A stretch of 64,000 bases of DNA from Morella rubra (GCA_003952965.2 CM025850.1:11831894-11895893); one strand, 5' to 3'; shown: positions 1 to 13,707, counted from the stretch's first letter. The notes: generated by a model from the sequence alone, not told the origin. Numbers and translations: made by a program.

Positions 1-2772
1 GGCGATTTCCGCCAGTAGCTCAGAAATGCCATCAGTACTTGAATTTTTGCAGCGCCGGAAGTTGGAAGCCAATAAGGTAGTACTCCTAATGTAGTCTAGA
101 TAGGCTCGCCCATTTACCCAATTGTTTATGGGGGCCTATGTGGACCATATTGCAATAAATTGTTCCTTCCATGATGATGAACACAAATCAATCATTACAA
201 ATAAGCCAATTGCCCATCTAAAATATAGCGATTGACTAGAAAACCCTAAAATATGAACTTCGTCGTACTCTGAAATTATAGAAATATCCTAAGGCATTTG
301 TCTCTGAGAACGTCTCATTTCCTTATGGTGTTTCCTTGTACTTCTCTAGATCAAACTTCCTGATGAATTAGCAAGTGTAACTCTCTTCCACTTTGGGTCT
401 TTCAGGCTAAACAATTGTGCTTAGCAATTGCACGCACTGTTATTCTAGAACGCAGACCTGTGCCCATGGTTGCCAGGGCAATGGATGTTTTGGTTACGTC
501 TTACTCCCACTCTATCAAAACAGGCAGCTATCTCAAGGGAATAAAATATGAGAATACATCACCTTCTACTGTGCCGCATGATAGTATTCCGGGATCTGCA
601 GCTGATGTAACTGCCAGTAGAGTAGGTGTACTTGGGAAATCTGTTACAGATGAATCTGCTGCTGGAGCTGGCAGTGAGCATTTAAATAGATCCTCAACTT
701 TGTTTGCTTCAGACCCTGAGGAGAATGTCAGCTCTGAACCACCAAAGACCAATACAAGTGATATTCAATCTGTTGATGGTAAACCCGACACAGAAAAATT
801 ATTGGGTGTTGAAACTTCTATTACTGAAATTCAGTCATCACCTTTACAACAACATTTTCTGGGACCTGCTAATGTTTCAGAGCAGCAGGAGGCTCAACTT
901 TCTTCGCCAGCAATTTCACCTGATGAGATGTACAGCTTTGTGTTCTCTCCCGTTGAGGAGGAGATGGTGGGAGACCCTTCATACTTGGTTTCCATCATTG
1001 TTGAGTTCATTCGCAGGTATGCTGTGTTCTAGAACTTGGAAAAAGATTGAGGATGCTGAAAGCAAAATATTTTAGAAGTTGGAAAGTGATTCAGGACACT
1101 GAATTGCTAAATCCAGATGGGTCTAGCTTTGCAGTCTTGAGCTCTTCATGATCAACTGAAACTACAAATTTCTATGTTTCTCCCTTCCCATTAATATGGT
1201 TAATATAAGTTTGAGTAACTCAGCTTTTATCTGGAGTTAGTTGGTCATTGCTAAAAGGGTATATGTACAATGAGAAAAGAATTGCCTTGCCAATAACTTT
1301 ATTTTTTAAATTTCAATGAAATAAATGATTCCTTTCTGGAGCAGGCTGAAATTTTATCAGGCTATTATATGCAGCCTTGCTTCAACCTGATGGGCTTGAA
1401 AATCTTTTCCAAGACCTGGATTTAGAATGACTTCTAAACTAGTAGCCTGCTTCAGCAGAGTAGTGACTAAAAGTGAGATTCTTGAGATATTTGCAAACAG
1501 TTTATAAAGAATCAGGGTTCCTATAGGTAGCTACTGATATACGGTCATCCTTAAACTTCCATGCTTGGTGGATATGATTTGGTAAAATAGCTGGCCTTTC
1601 TCTTTTCTTGTCCTGTGAATTCTTATGTGCATTTAATTTTGCAGCACGAACTCGGAAAAGGTTAAAGTGCACCCAAATCTATATGTTTTGACCATACAAT
1701 TGCTAGCGCGCAACGAGCGGTATTCAGAACTTGGACTTTTTGTTATAAACAAGGTTTTCTAATCGTTGCCTTCTATACTTGTGTGGTTGGAAAGCATTGA
1801 CACGTTTTTTATGCCATGTTTATGTGCAATTTGGTGTTAACGTAGAGCTGTTTTGTCACAGATTGTCGAACCTTCTAAAGAAGTTGCATTGCAACTTTTG
1901 GAGTCTGGTCGTCAGAATTTCCAGACAAGGAAGCTGGGTCTGGATATGCTAAGACTGCTTTCTTTACATCATGACTATGTATTGTTTTTAGTGCAAGATG
2001 GGTATTATCTTGAAGCTTTGCGTTATGCACGGAAGTATAAGGTAATCCCTACTTTGTCAATTTCATTAAAGTAAGAAGGGAAAAAGAGTACTTTTTGTGT
2101 TTCAGTTTGTCTAAAATGTCTTAAGCTTGTCTCAATAGCTGGCTTTTGTCTTCTGTTTTTTTTATCAGGTTCTTGAAATTCATTAAGAATGTCTGTGTTT
2201 GGTAATACAGAGAGCTGTTTAGTGCATGAAACTCTTTTATCGTATCAATGCACAAAGAGTGAAAATGTTTGCCTTCATTGCGCAATCCCTTCCCCACTGT
2301 GTTTTCAGCCGATAGAAAACATCTGGTTTGGTTTTCTCTCTGAGTTTTAAGGCCAATGGGATGCCTTGTCCAAAGGAGGATTTATAAATTTTTCTGCCAA
2401 ATCCTTTTCTTTCTTGATTGTATTTTCTGTGAATAGAAAGGGAGACTATTGCACTTTACCAATTCATATGTTATCTAGAATTTGTTTTGTTGCTCTTGTA
2501 TTGTTTTTGTTCTTTTGTATTCACCAGGTGAAATGTGTGTTTTTAGTTGGAGGGGCTTTATAAAGTTGTGAACTAACAAAATGAGTAAAATTCAGGTTAA
2601 TACTGTCCGGCCTTCATTGTTTCTTGAAGCCGCATTCGCTTCCAACGATTCACAACATCTAGCTGCGGTTCTGAGGTTCTTTTCGGATTTTATTCCCGGT
2701 TTCCAAAACACTACTGATCACCACACATATTATCGCATTCTCAATGAGATGAACTCGTCCATTACTGCTTGA
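1..2772 (+). CDS. RMC1: Mic1/RMC1-like protein (regulator of the MON1-CCZ1 complex), 3' five exons
   Basis: Exons read as 1-76, 406-1016, 1645-1753, 1862-2041 and 2596-2772. Every intron is GT-AG and the phases join without a break (0, 2, 0, 0), giving the last 383 residues and a TGA stop. The conserved blocks (MVARAMDVLVTSYSHS, PDEMYSFVFSP, LLARNERYSELGLFVINK, LLESGRQNFQTRKLGLDMLR, VQDGYYLEALRYARKYK, RPSLFLEAAFASND, AVLRFFSDFIPGF) are those I know from the C-terminal Mic1 domain of the plant homologues of human RMC1/C18orf8. In animals that protein binds MON1-CCZ1, the exchange factor that activates Rab7 on late endosomes; a plant role in late-endosome or vacuole traffic is inferred. Exon 406-1016 carries a serine-rich, low-conservation insert (about 560-880). 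The 5' part lies outside the window. Family call is firm; exon ends are from splice sites by eye. Confidence 0.88.
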
Positions 2773-3258
2773 AGTTTCTGAGTGGCAGTTTATTTTGGTC
2801 ACCCCCGGTCGTTGTTACTGTAGGAAATATTTGGTTGTAAACTTTTTAAGAACTCCCTTGGGCAGCATGTTGTTTATGTTAACTTTATGGCTGTAAAAGA
2901 AGAAAATGAGAGAAGTTACAATTGGCAAGTATGGTAGATTCTTTTTATCAGGATAAAGAAGCTTTCTCGCGGCTTTAATGGATTATATTTTTGCCTTTTC
3001 CTTTCAACTGTACTGCTACCTCTCATTAACGTTAGTAATTGTTCCTGGGAACACATCATGGATTGAACTTGAAGAAGAAGATTGTCACGTTTTTCAGAGG
3101 AAATCTATTCAAGACCTACTTTATGATAAGTAACACGAACAACCAAAGAACATATTTAAGTGTTCGTAAGGTAGTTCTTTTTGTTTTAAGTTTTTTGTGT
3201 TGCTAATCTACTTCGGTAATTCATTTAGGGAGTGGGATTGGCTATAACTAGTATCAAT
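2773..3258. other. 3' UTR of the Mic1-like gene and spacer
   Basis: AT-rich sequence after the stop. The first few hundred bases are probably the 3' UTR. No coding exon is visible. Confidence 0.4.
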
Positions 3259-3576
3259 CTGTCAGGGAGAAAAGTCACTTTAGGCTTCCAAACTATTAAA
3301 ACAATTTCAAATAAGAGTATCAATCATCATTTTTGACATATTGGGTTCTTAAATTTTTAAAATCAATCATTTTGAGTTTTGAAATAAAATCTTATTGTCT
3401 AAGAGCTCAAATAAAATTTTAGTCAAAATTGTTATGATTTTGACAATTGGATTTTTATTAAGGGTGCAAATTGATGACATTTGGTAGTTCTAGAGTGTGT
3501 CAAATATGGTAGTTAATATCCCTATTTGAGATTGTTTTAATAGTTTGAAAGGTCCAGAGTAACTTTTTCCTGAGAG
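3259..3576. mobile_element. MITE-like inverted-repeat element
   Basis: The ends are imperfect inverted repeats: the left starts CTGTCAGGGAGAAAAGTCAC and the right, read backwards, starts CTCTCAGGAAAAAGTTAC. Homology continues inward through CAAACTATTAAAACAATTTC on both sides for roughly 70 bp. About 318 bp long with no coding capacity, as expected of a non-autonomous DNA transposon. The superfamily and target duplication are not clear. Confidence 0.6.
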
Positions 3577-5834
3577 TTGTTCAAGGAATACATTTTGCAT
3601 TTTATACAAAATAAAGAAATCTTTAGTTTTAGTTAAAGTGTAGTAGCAAACTTGATATACCATATAACTTTAGAAGATAGAGACAATGATATTGATATAG
3701 CTGAGTTTTGAAAATAAAGATGTCAAAGATTATCTTTGAATGCAAAGAGATTAGAGTATCCTTATTAGTTACTACTACTGTTCAGTGGATTTGAATAGCT
3801 ATGATACTGTGCGATCATAATTCAATTATCTTTGAACATTTTTTTTTTTTTTTCATCTTTGTATGATACTCAGCAATTGTCCGCTGCATTTGCTGAACTT
3901 GTGCCCGAAACAGCATACGCAAATGATTCGTTTGGTTTGGGCCATCTTCTAGAGGTTCAGGCCTAAGTTTGAGGGCCAGTATCAAGCCCATTTCTACGCC
4001 TAGAATTGGGCCCTTTAGTACCTAGAGTATGCGTTGGCGTTGCAACTGGAAGAAAGAAGTGGAGGGCAAAAAAGGAAGTATATTTGGCAATGGCGCCAGT
4101 TTGTCCCTACAGGACCACTTGCACGAGTGCGGTCCGTACGACACAACTAAACCACTGAACCTGGACGTCCGACATGCTTTTGTTTGAAGCCAGTTCGCTC
4201 TCCCATACTGCCCGCCCAGCAAAAAGAAAGTCAATGCGATTCATCATACGGCCTCTAGCCGGGACCTCCCCCTCCATTTGAGATCCCTCCCCATGATCTT
4301 GGAGATGGTCTCGTCCCTAAGCCCCAATAAACTTTCTTTCATCTGTTTGCCAGGGACAAGAACACAGCTAACTATGGCGAAGACTCTACTAACATATTCA
4401 TGGTTTAGAGAATTGTTTTCCTTTACTGGTTCAAAGTACGAGAAGCTGAGCTACAGTGCATTTTCTATGGATCAATTCTGGATACTTGTTGTGGGGTTGG
4501 GTGAAGATCAACCAATGGCTCAGGTATTGGCTAGAATTTCCAATCAAAAGGGATGGATATATGTTATAATTATTCGCTATAATGATAGAATTGCCCAGCT
4601 AAATTCCATCAGTATCAGGGACCCCATTAGCCTCCTCGATCTGGTGATTGAAGAGGTTCTTTCTTTAGGTGACGGTCAGAGGGGATGAGCATGACATGAA
4701 GGTAGTTGAGGTTCTATGCAACTTGACACTCGCAACTGTACGTACCTACCTTTATTAAGACAACAGGGATATCTAGGAAAATTTGTTCTCACAACATTGA
4801 AACAGCTACTATGAGAAACAAAATTATTGTGGTGGGTTTCTATAAGTAGTTACGATCCTGTACTTGATTAGGTACACGATTTTATGTAATGTGTGGTGTC
4901 TGTTACTTATTGGTGGTAGCAAAGCTTTTTCAGCAGCCAGTGCCCACCAATGCCCGTACTCTGCTAAACATTGGAAGAAGAGTCAAGAAAGTGTATGCGT
5001 GGATGAAGCAGTACACAAAAAATGATAAAAAAAAACGCAACCTATTATCAAGAGTACTTTTTGTGTAGGACCACATTCGGGAGGGATGCCAGAGAGGATG
5101 GGCCAGTTATCAATTAAGCCAAGTACTATGGCCTACCAACTACTACCAAAGTGTATAAATCTAAGCTCTGATCCCCCCCTCGTCCCATCTACATGTGCCG
5201 TTGCTCAAACAAGTACCCTATATTAACATCTGCAAACAGCAGGCATGTAGGAAATAACAAAGTTGCCAATGTTACTCTTCGGTACGTCACCTAGCAAAGG
5301 AACAACTAGATTTCTTACCCGAAGAAATGCTTCTTTTCCTAGACGGTAAAATGGCTCAGAAGTCAGAAGAGAAGATAGCATAAATGTTTTCTAAGAAAGG
5401 GAGATGATGTGGCAAGGGTGATCTTTTTGCCAACAAAGAAAAGATTCTCTTCTCGATGTTATGTTATCTTCTTGTTTTGCCTATAGTACCATTAAATTAC
5501 CAAGCCTCTTTTTCTTTCATATAGAAAGAAATTCACCTAGGCCATAATTCTTTTTCTTCAAAAATAAAAACAAAAACCAATAGAGAATTTAAACGTGGGC
5601 TATCAAAAGATCTCCAAAAAAAAAAAAAAAAAATTAATACAAGCGATTTTAATTTCTCCATGCACCGACGAGAATTTGCAGATCTATGCATTTTTCTTTA
5701 AGCTATTTCTCTCCCGGGCTCTAACTGTAAGTTTCTTGAGTTATAGTTGATTTTTGTGGTACCCAAATGAATTGATGGTGAAACAGTAGGAGATCATTTC
5801 GAAATGCTCTCATGTGTCAACATCTTGATTTAAA
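3577..5834. other. Intergenic, no supported gene
   Basis: Mostly AT-rich, with homopolymers (T run near 3840, A run near 5620). An open frame at 4278-4688 has no recognisable domain and no splice context, so it is not called. Nothing else stands out. Confidence 0.4.
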
Positions 5835-5978
5835 GATGTGGACCAACAACCAGTGATTGAAGTAAATGTGGGGAACATTATTCGTGTGAACGTTGTTAAC
5901 TTGCAACTACCAAATTCAGATACTATGGCTGTGTGGCACTTCAATGTCATTCTCAAGGAACATAGAAAATGTCAATAG
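5835..5978 (+). pseudogene. Possible multicopper-oxidase (laccase-like) N-terminal fragment
   Basis: A 47-codon open stretch reads PVIEVNVGNIIRVNVVN followed by TMAVWHF, then stops. It resembles the first cupredoxin repeat of multicopper oxidases, where a GPxIEVNxGDxxxVxVxN strand precedes the copper-binding HWHG motif. Here the HWHG position is not intact (WHFN), and no other part of the family (second HxH, C-terminal HCHxxxH) follows. It may be a relic of a captured or decayed gene, or chance. Low confidence. Confidence 0.25.
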
Positions 5979-6469
5979 ATCTCTGTCCCTCTCTCGTATA
6001 TTATCACGCGATTGTTATAGTATGAACACAAGTTAACAGAAACTGTAGAACTTTTATGTTGTGATCTGAAGGCAGCTCAGAAGATCTAAGAAACTGTTTG
6101 GAACAAAAGCTTTGGTTTAGTCATCTCAGTGGCTTCCTCCGACCATGCTCTTTTCATTATATTCATTGTCCGACGTCAGAAACCATCTACTCGATGGGAG
6201 CGGTCAGAATCGTCGAATCGAGCAGATCCACAATGATAGCAATAGTGGGTGTCTGGTGCGGGTCTGCATTTTCATTTGGGCCAATTGCGTCTTGGTTTAG
6301 CACATTCGGAGGTACCACCAATATTATCCCAAAGTTTTCATCTCTGGGAATATTGATGCAAGCTGTCCGTTCATTAACGTTCATATTGTCTTTCACATGT
6401 CTGCCGTATAGACAACCTTGGCATGTGATCCACTGATCCGCATTCACCTATAACAAATAGGTACGGAAA
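5979..6469. other. Intergenic with an unrecognised antisense open frame
   Basis: A minus-strand frame at 6187-6447 is open for 86 codons (contains ITCQGCLYGRHVKDN and FGIILVVPPN) and has fairly balanced composition, but I do not recognise it and see no neighbouring exon. It is noted here and not called as a gene. Confidence 0.25.
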
Positions 6470-6845
6470 AAAAAATATTTTTCACCTGAATTTTGTAGAA
6501 TGTGGCACAATTCAATCTAAACTTTAAATTTTCAATCATTTCACCTTTATACTTTGGAAATTATGGCACATTGCATCGTGCACATGATTTTTTAGTGTAC
6601 GATTTTATATTTATACCCTAAACTATGATTTTATATTTATATTTTTTAGTGTACTATTTTATATTTATATTTATATTGACTCCTATTAAGGGTATAAATA
6701 TAAAATCACAGGTCCAGAAATTGAGTTGACAGTATGGTGCGCAATGTGACTGACCTCCCAAAGTTTATGTATAAAATGTAAGTGTGGGTTGTAATGTGTC
6801 AAACTCTCCAAAATTCAGGGATAAAAAGAGTTAATATTTATATAT
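6470..6845. mobile_element. MITE-like inverted-repeat element
   Basis: The left flank (CACCTGAATTTTGTAGAATG ... GGCACATTGCATCGTGCAC) returns inverted on the right (CCCTGAATTTTGGAGAGTTT ... TCACATTGCGCACCAT), with about 110 bp of imperfect inverted repeat on each side. The AT-rich core holds direct repeats of TTTTATATTTATA. No coding capacity. Borders are approximate. Confidence 0.5.
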
Positions 6846-9013
6846 CAAAAAACATTAACCGGTCACCATTCCATCATTGCAAATCTAACCAAAATCTATA
6901 GAAAGCGATAGGATAACCCGCTTTATCGTGGAAAATTCGAGGAACAAAGCGAGGTTCTAGTTTTTCAGTACTGTTATTAATATTAATTTTGAAAGTTTCT
7001 AATAACTTAGCCACAGAAATTTTGAGAGCTACGGGGCCGGTGTGAAATTCACAATTCCTCATAATTATTGGCAGTACTATATCTTTTTGAATTACTTATT
7101 CCTAAAACTACTGAGGTTGGACAGTGGGAATATCTAACATGGACTGTTGAAATGATCAGGAAGCAGAGATGGGCATTTGTCGGTCATCTTCTTTAATTTG
7201 ATGACACAATTATCACTTCTTTACACAATTAATTGGCATTCGATCCGCTACATATTTATATATACATATATATAGACCGGAAAAATGTGGAAATTATGTG
7301 CTCGAATCAACAAAAACGTGTCTGGTTTTAATTCAGAAAGCTCAATCCTTAGGATCGATGCTCGAGCCCATTAAGTCATCGAGGATATCACTTATCAATC
7401 TATTCATTAATAACACAAAACAGAAAGGAACCAAGGACTTAACATAATCAAAAGACGCCCCACATTGTTAACGCAACATCTGAAAAGATGCTCGGTTGTG
7501 GTCCTAACCCGCCTCTTTCAGACAACAATCATATCGTACGTACCCATCAAGCTTTTAATTTAAGGAGTTCAAAGAGCTAGCTATTATATACCTACATTGG
7601 ACATGTTAAGGTCATACATGTAGGAAAAAAGCCCACCATCCATCGTGGTCATTGAGTTAGCCCCATGCATATTGTTATACGTGGGATTGATAGTGCTAGC
7701 TAGGCTGCTTTTTATCCTCCAAAGAAATGGTGGGCTCTCGTGCTTTCTTTGCCACTTGCTTTGGTTTTCTTGCGTCCACGTTTTTTCTTTCTGTTATGTT
7801 TCTGATAAAATATCTGCACCGAATATTAAATCTGGCTTTGATAGCTTAGAAAGTGAAGTCAATAAGTGATGGAGGAGCCAGAAAAGAATGTTTTCAAACC
7901 CTCTTTTTCCTTTATTCCAACATCTCTGGTCAAATTCGCATACTGTTATGCATGGGACAGATGTTTGGAAACAAGCAGGATATTGTGCAAATTACTGATC
8001 TCCGACTTGTCAAAGAAGCCTGCTATTCGAATTATCTGCTCCTTAATTATGAACGTATGCTAAAATGTGGTGGTCTCTGGCACAATGTGAAAAAAGTAAC
8101 ATTATTAACTGTAACCTTGAAGCTTCGTAGGAATATATTTGCAGAAAGAATTTATACATGGGCAATACCCCCCATCATAATAGCCATCGACCCGAGTTTA
8201 TAATTAGGAAAGACACCAAATCAAATCAAAATCAGCTAAAAGAAATGAAGACGTTTGAACTACTCCAGTCCGAACACATCTCCCATATGCCCATTGACCT
8301 CCCCTATTCTAAAACCAATTAATGATTGACTTCAGAAACTTGAGAGTTGATACTTGGTTTTCGCTTCAAGGAAGTTACAACTTACATGGGTATTCTGATC
8401 CCCGGAGAATCAAATGAAAAGCTTCAGTCACCAAAAAAATAAACTAGAACCAGCAAAACTGGGTTTTAATTTACATAGAACTCCTTTTTTGTGTTTGCTT
8501 TTGTGTTTCATTTGTGGGCTTTAAACAATCAAGTGTTATTTTTCCAGTGGTGAATTACTTATTTGTGAAAGTTATTTTACGTGAAATGAACACTATTTCA
8601 AGATGGGGACCTGATTATAAATTGATGTATTCAACCTAAAAGAAGTTAAAATTCAAAATCCTGATAAATACATCTGACAGGATAAAAGCTTGTTAAATAG
8701 AAGAGTCATAATTCAATAGTAATAGAGACAAAAATACAAGAATGTCGCATACGAACAAGCTTTGATTAGAGGGACATGACCGCTAGCTCTATTTCTATCC
8801 ATTTGGTCCACGCGCGCATCAGAACACACGTTGCAGGAGGAAGGATGGTGGCTTGTATATATGAAAGAGCAATATGTATGTGAGAGAGGCCCCAAAGAGG
8901 AGTTCGCAGAGGCAACGTCGCAATCAAGCCACCTAGTGGGAAAGAGAGGTGAGGAACAAGAAGATAGCGACCCTTCCCTTCAGCCATAAAAGACAATTAA
9001 CTTACGCGGCTCT
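6846..9013. other. Intergenic, no supported gene
   Basis: AT-rich sequence with a short TATATA run near 7256. Open frames at 7645-8203 and on minus at 8713-8996 lack domains, codon bias or splice partners. Nothing further can be supported. Confidence 0.4.
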
Positions 9014-9037
9014 GAGAGAGAGAGAGAGAGAGAGAGA
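9014..9037. repeat. (GA)12 microsatellite
   Basis: Twelve uninterrupted GA dinucleotides. Similar shorter GA tracts occur near 11340 and 11779. Confidence 0.9.
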
Positions 9038-12000
9038 TCAGAGTATGATGACCCATGCAAAAAAGAAATTCAACTTCATGTGTCACTCTGGGAAGAGACT
9101 TTAGAGTTTCTCAAGATATTGACATTTTTGTAGGTGGGCAAGAACCAGACTCTTCGACTTTTGCATATATGTGGCCAGTGGCAATTCGTTCCTGTGTTAC
9201 TGTTCTAACAAAATCATGTTTTTAGGGCAGGACCTGCATTTCTCACTCTTGGACTGGGGCATATGTAGATTAATGTCTCATATATACACAATCAAAATTC
9301 AAAACTCACGGTGATTGTACACATCAATTACGTTTTTTTTTTTTTTTTTTTTTCATTTTGTTTTAAGTAGATCCAAAAAAAAATGTTTGTTATTGCTCCA
9401 AAAGAAATGAAACAAAAGATTTGGTACAAAAATAGACGGCCGGGGAAGGATTTCCATCTTATCTTCTAGATACTCCAAAAGAGCAATCAACCTGGCTAGC
9501 TAATATACTCCTAATTCTACTACCCAGATTGATCTTGACAATTACTTTTCCAGCGTAGCTTATGTTATGTTAAGTAGTTCCAAGGCTAAGCTCACGTTGA
9601 GAGCAAAGGATCTTAATTAAGTTCATACCCCTTTATCTTATATCGAAATCTCTAATGACTATTGTTAGAATATTTTATCATTATGATAGTATATTTTATT
9701 ATTATGTTAAAATATTCTACCATTAATATTACTGTATTTTTTCGATTAATTGTATCTTTAATTTATTATGATTGATTGTATTCCTAAACTTAAGACCGCC
9801 TATACAACTATAGACCACAAGCGTACTTGAGTTAAATGTTCAACATTGAAGTGTAAATTAACATCCTCTTCAATTTATTATGTCAAATTTGAATAAGGTT
9901 AGACATATATATATATAACGTGCATTGAGTGTTGTAGGCCTCGTAGCGTATCTCTAAGGGTAAAGTAGAGAAGATCCCGATCATCTTTTATGCCAAAAGA
10001 TCAGAAGAAAGAAGAATTAAAACCAATTATCTGCTTGGATTAAAAACCAACTTTTTGTGACATTAATTTAGTACGCCGACACACAGGCATAGTACGAACT
10101 TTCAAGTGCGCAAACAGGCATGCACTTAATGCAATCCGATTGAAAATGCCATGACTATGCCAGCTGCAACGTACGTTCATGTCTGATACGCTTTGAGGCT
10201 TATGTAACAATGTTTATCCAGAAGAAATTACACAAGAAAGAAGCCTCAAAGCCAATTATTAATGAACAAAGGCGGAGGTCGTACGTGCTAAAAGATTAAA
10301 AGAAGGATGAAATCGGGGTAGATTTAAGATATCTTCAAAACCTCCAAAAGTGGATGTAAATCTCTAGCATTATTGTGTTGCATGCATGTGAAATAAACAA
10401 GAAGTAGGCCCTAATTTTCTCAAACATGTGCCATGTACTTCCACTGACTCGAGTTCCATTCTTTGGCAATTATAAGATAAATTATATATATATAATTGCC
10501 TTGTAGAGATTAATATATACGTCGTAAAATGCTATAGTTGTGCATGTGATAAACTCAAATTTTCGGCTTTTTGGGTATCTGTCATAGAGATGTAGTAGGG
10601 TTCTTACAATACCCAGCAATTGTAACATTCAAAAACAACGGTCCGGCCGGGTGCTCTATTTCGAGTCATGAAACGTCGCTTGTGATGTTGCCACATCATG
10701 AGGGCAAAGGAAACAGGCAAACAGCAAGGGCTTGGGTTCACATCATATAATTTTCTACTTTATGAGGGCCATATAAGTGCTGCAGTTGCATTGAACTGAA
10801 CCCAATGCATATGGTCCCCTCACAAACTTGTAAGTCACAACCTCTCTGCGACTATGACTTCAATGTCATTTGGCAAAGCGAGTGTGTGCAGTTTCCATGA
10901 ATGAATGTGGTGGTGGTGGTTGTTGTTGGGGTTAAGGAAATGTGGGTTTTAAGGGGCAGGTTGGGTTTGGGTGGGGCCAACGTTGAGATGGGGATGCATA
11001 CCTTGAAGGGCTGCTGCTTCCGTCCTGTATATATCAGGATGCAAAAACCAAAAATGTGCAAATGGGGGCCTCAGCCGAAGTGGTCTCAGAAGAGCTCATA
11101 ATCTATATGACAAAGCTCAATAAATTGTGTGTGAGAGAGAGGTCAGACAGCGACTTGTCTGGGATGGCAAAGAAAGGAAGAATTATGAAAGAAGTGAGAG
11201 GCAGTTGGGACTGGGAATAATTGCAAAACAAGCGAAGCATGCACGAATAAAGCAGACTGTTTTTGCAGAGACTCCAAAACTACACCATTAATTCGATCGC
11301 TATTCAAACACCTCTTAGAACAACAAGAAAGATCTCCTTCTCTCTCTCTCTCTCTCTCGTTCTCCATCTGAAGCACCTGAAATGGTTAGAAGGAACTTCT
11401 TGAGCGAACAAATAGGTTGATATGCGCCCCCCGATGCCTTCTACTCGAGCAATTAAAGTTCATTAGTCAACCTTCCGTGGCTTGGGGCGTTTGTTTGGCG
11501 AAATAAAATTTTATTGGTACTACACCAACAAACACAAGGCAAAAAAGAAAAAAAAAAAAGGGCAGAGGGGATATTGAAATTAGGAAGAAAAAGAGGGGCA
11601 CTACTCTTTGCTAGAGGGAAAGAGGGGGGGGGGAGAAGGAATGATTACTTGGTCTTTCGCATTTGTGTTATCCTGTTAACATAGTTTTAGGACCACTTCG
11701 CAGAATCCCTGCAACTTATATAAAACAGCCAACATAGCTATAAAGAACCAACGCCAACTATTAGTATCCCTGGTCCTGGAGAGAGAGAGAGAGGGAGACA
11801 CTTACAACCCACGGAACTGGGCCATGTCATTTCTTTCTTGCTCAGTCTTTCATAACTAAACAAACCGTACGCGGTGACTGATGGATACACGTACATGCAA
11901 TTAGGGAATGAGGAGAGGAGACAAATGTGTGTGCAGGAAAAAAAAATGTCATGAAACTTAGCTATCCGTGCACTTTCAAGCCAATTATAATTTTCCGAAA

Positions 12001-13690
12001 CTTTTTGTACAGATAATGTCATTTGCACGCCTCCGGATGATATCTCTCCGCCTCTGTTCTATATATTGTTTACATTGCATCCACCTTAATCCAAAATAAA
12101 TTATCTAGAATGTGTAAATTATACTCTCTTTTTTAATTTCTCGTTAGGCGTATAAGGAATATTTGCAGAAAAAAGAAGAAGCTCCAATCACTATTTCCTT
12201 TCAGCTTGTTGTGAACTCTCTCCATTCTTGATATATCATTAGGCGGGCACCTTTAGCTGTGCGTGATTTTAAGTAGAGTGATTTCATTCCTAGCTCAATG
12301 AAGTAAGTACTTAGCTAATTAATCTCCTTGGAACACACAAAAGGAAAATGTGCAGTACGTTTTTTTTTTTTTTTTTCCAAATTTGGTTGGACCAATAAAG
12401 CAATTACATGATCTTTAATCTCCCCGAAATTGCAATGACACGCATTGGTTGCCTGGTTGGGGTCTGTCTTTTGGGGGTTGGGGATGGGGGAGACGATCCT
12501 TTTTTTTTCTTCGGATGGGGGAGACGATCAGTACAACGGAATTTGCGAATTATGATCGATCGATTTCTTCGCTTGATCATAACATGATAACTGCCTTACT
12601 TCAATGTTTGTGTCCTCATAGTGTTTGCCCATACGGAATACAATACCAAAAGAAAGCTTGGGGTACATGCACAACAGGAAATTAAGAAGAAGAATCTGAA
12701 TGAAACAATTGAAAATGCTAGCAGAGAAAATTGGTTTTTGATTTGCTGGGCCGCTGCAATATCAGTATCACTGTATATGGCTTCTGGCTTTCTCGGTGAA
12801 CTTGTGGAATACCATACACTAACGGAGATCATAACGTAATTGCGTAAAACTTCCTTCTTCGATCGAGTCAATGTGATGACATACAATGTGAACGGCTCTT
12901 CGTCTTATATTATAATATTTACCAGTTGGAAGATTGGAATCATTGTCGGAAAGAAGTAGGGTTAATTAATTTAAACAATGAAACACTAATTAATTGGATT
13001 TTTTTCTTTTAGCGAATGATCAGTACAGAGTACTTCAAGCTCATATATAGAATGTACGTTTAGATGTACAATGGATGCTTTCTAAGGTGTAGGCATAATT
13101 ATACGAGGAAAGTTTACATAACCTTGTAGGCCTGAAATATAGTGGGATTGATTCTTCTATCAGTAGATGAAAATATATGGCTAAAATAATGGGATTGAAT
13201 CTGTTATCAATGCCTAGAATCAGGGTAGCTGGGAATGGAAACCATGATCTTGAGTGATAGCCTTATTAATTAACCAAAAGGCACAACTCAATTGGCCGGC
13301 CTCTAGCTAAAAAAAGAATTAGTCCTGCATGAAACTACGTACTGCGTAATTCGGTAGCTACGTACGTATTTTACATTGCAGTTAGCTTCACGTGAGCATA
13401 TGTTCAGGAACTTGAAAAAGAGAATTCTCATCTTTTCTCCATTACTATTATTGCTATTACGCGTCGGCCTCTCCCCTTTTGGTGACAAACGATTGATACA
13501 ACAATATCGACATTCAGGAGGCGTAACTGCGTACAGAACTTTCCGTAATTATCATACCCAAGTAAGTGAAAGAAGGCAAAGCTAGTACTTTGAGAAGTTA
13601 AGCTGGCCACTCTCAATTCTCAAACTTGAGGGCTTGTGCTTCACTCTCAGATGGGTCAGCCCCAATTGTATTAAAAATGATCAGACCCCT
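9038..13690. other. Intergenic, microsatellite-rich, no supported gene
   Basis: Contains T runs (near 9330 and 12360), a TATATA tract at 9909-9918, a GTG/TTG-rich tract near 10905-10930, a G run near 11627 and a short duplication of GGATGGGGGAGACGATC near 12480-12530. A LTR-like TGTTAGAATATTTTATC string starts near 9664, but no matching end was found. No exon with convincing coding character is visible on either strand. The last part holds the promoter of the zinc-finger gene. Confidence 0.4.
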
Positions 13691-13699
13691 CCGTCCTCC

Positions 13700-13707
13700 T
13701 TTATAGG
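13700..13707 (+). promoter_or_regulatory. Candidate TATA box of the ZFP8-like gene
   Basis: TTTATAGG lies 165-172 bp upstream of the chosen ATG and is followed by a long CT-rich stretch typical of plant 5' leaders. This would place transcription start near 13730. Weak match, inferred from position. Confidence 0.3.

Noticed and set aside
704-1075. 123-codon + frame within the Mic1-like exon
   Set aside because: Shadow of the real exon in another frame; it ignores the donor site at 1017.
4278-4688. 136-codon + frame
   Set aside because: No domain, no codon-usage or splice support, and no recognisable relative.
6187-6447. Opposite-strand frames of 86 and 112 codons over the same bases
   Set aside because: At most one could be real; neither shows a family I know, and no flanking exon was found.
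8713-8996. Overlapping minus-strand frames of 60-76 codons next to a GA microsatellite
   Set aside because: Two frames are open at once over the same bases, typical of chance in moderately GC-rich DNA.
13428-13616. Short frames on both strands upstream of the zinc-finger gene
   Set aside because: They overlap each other and the promoter; no domain.
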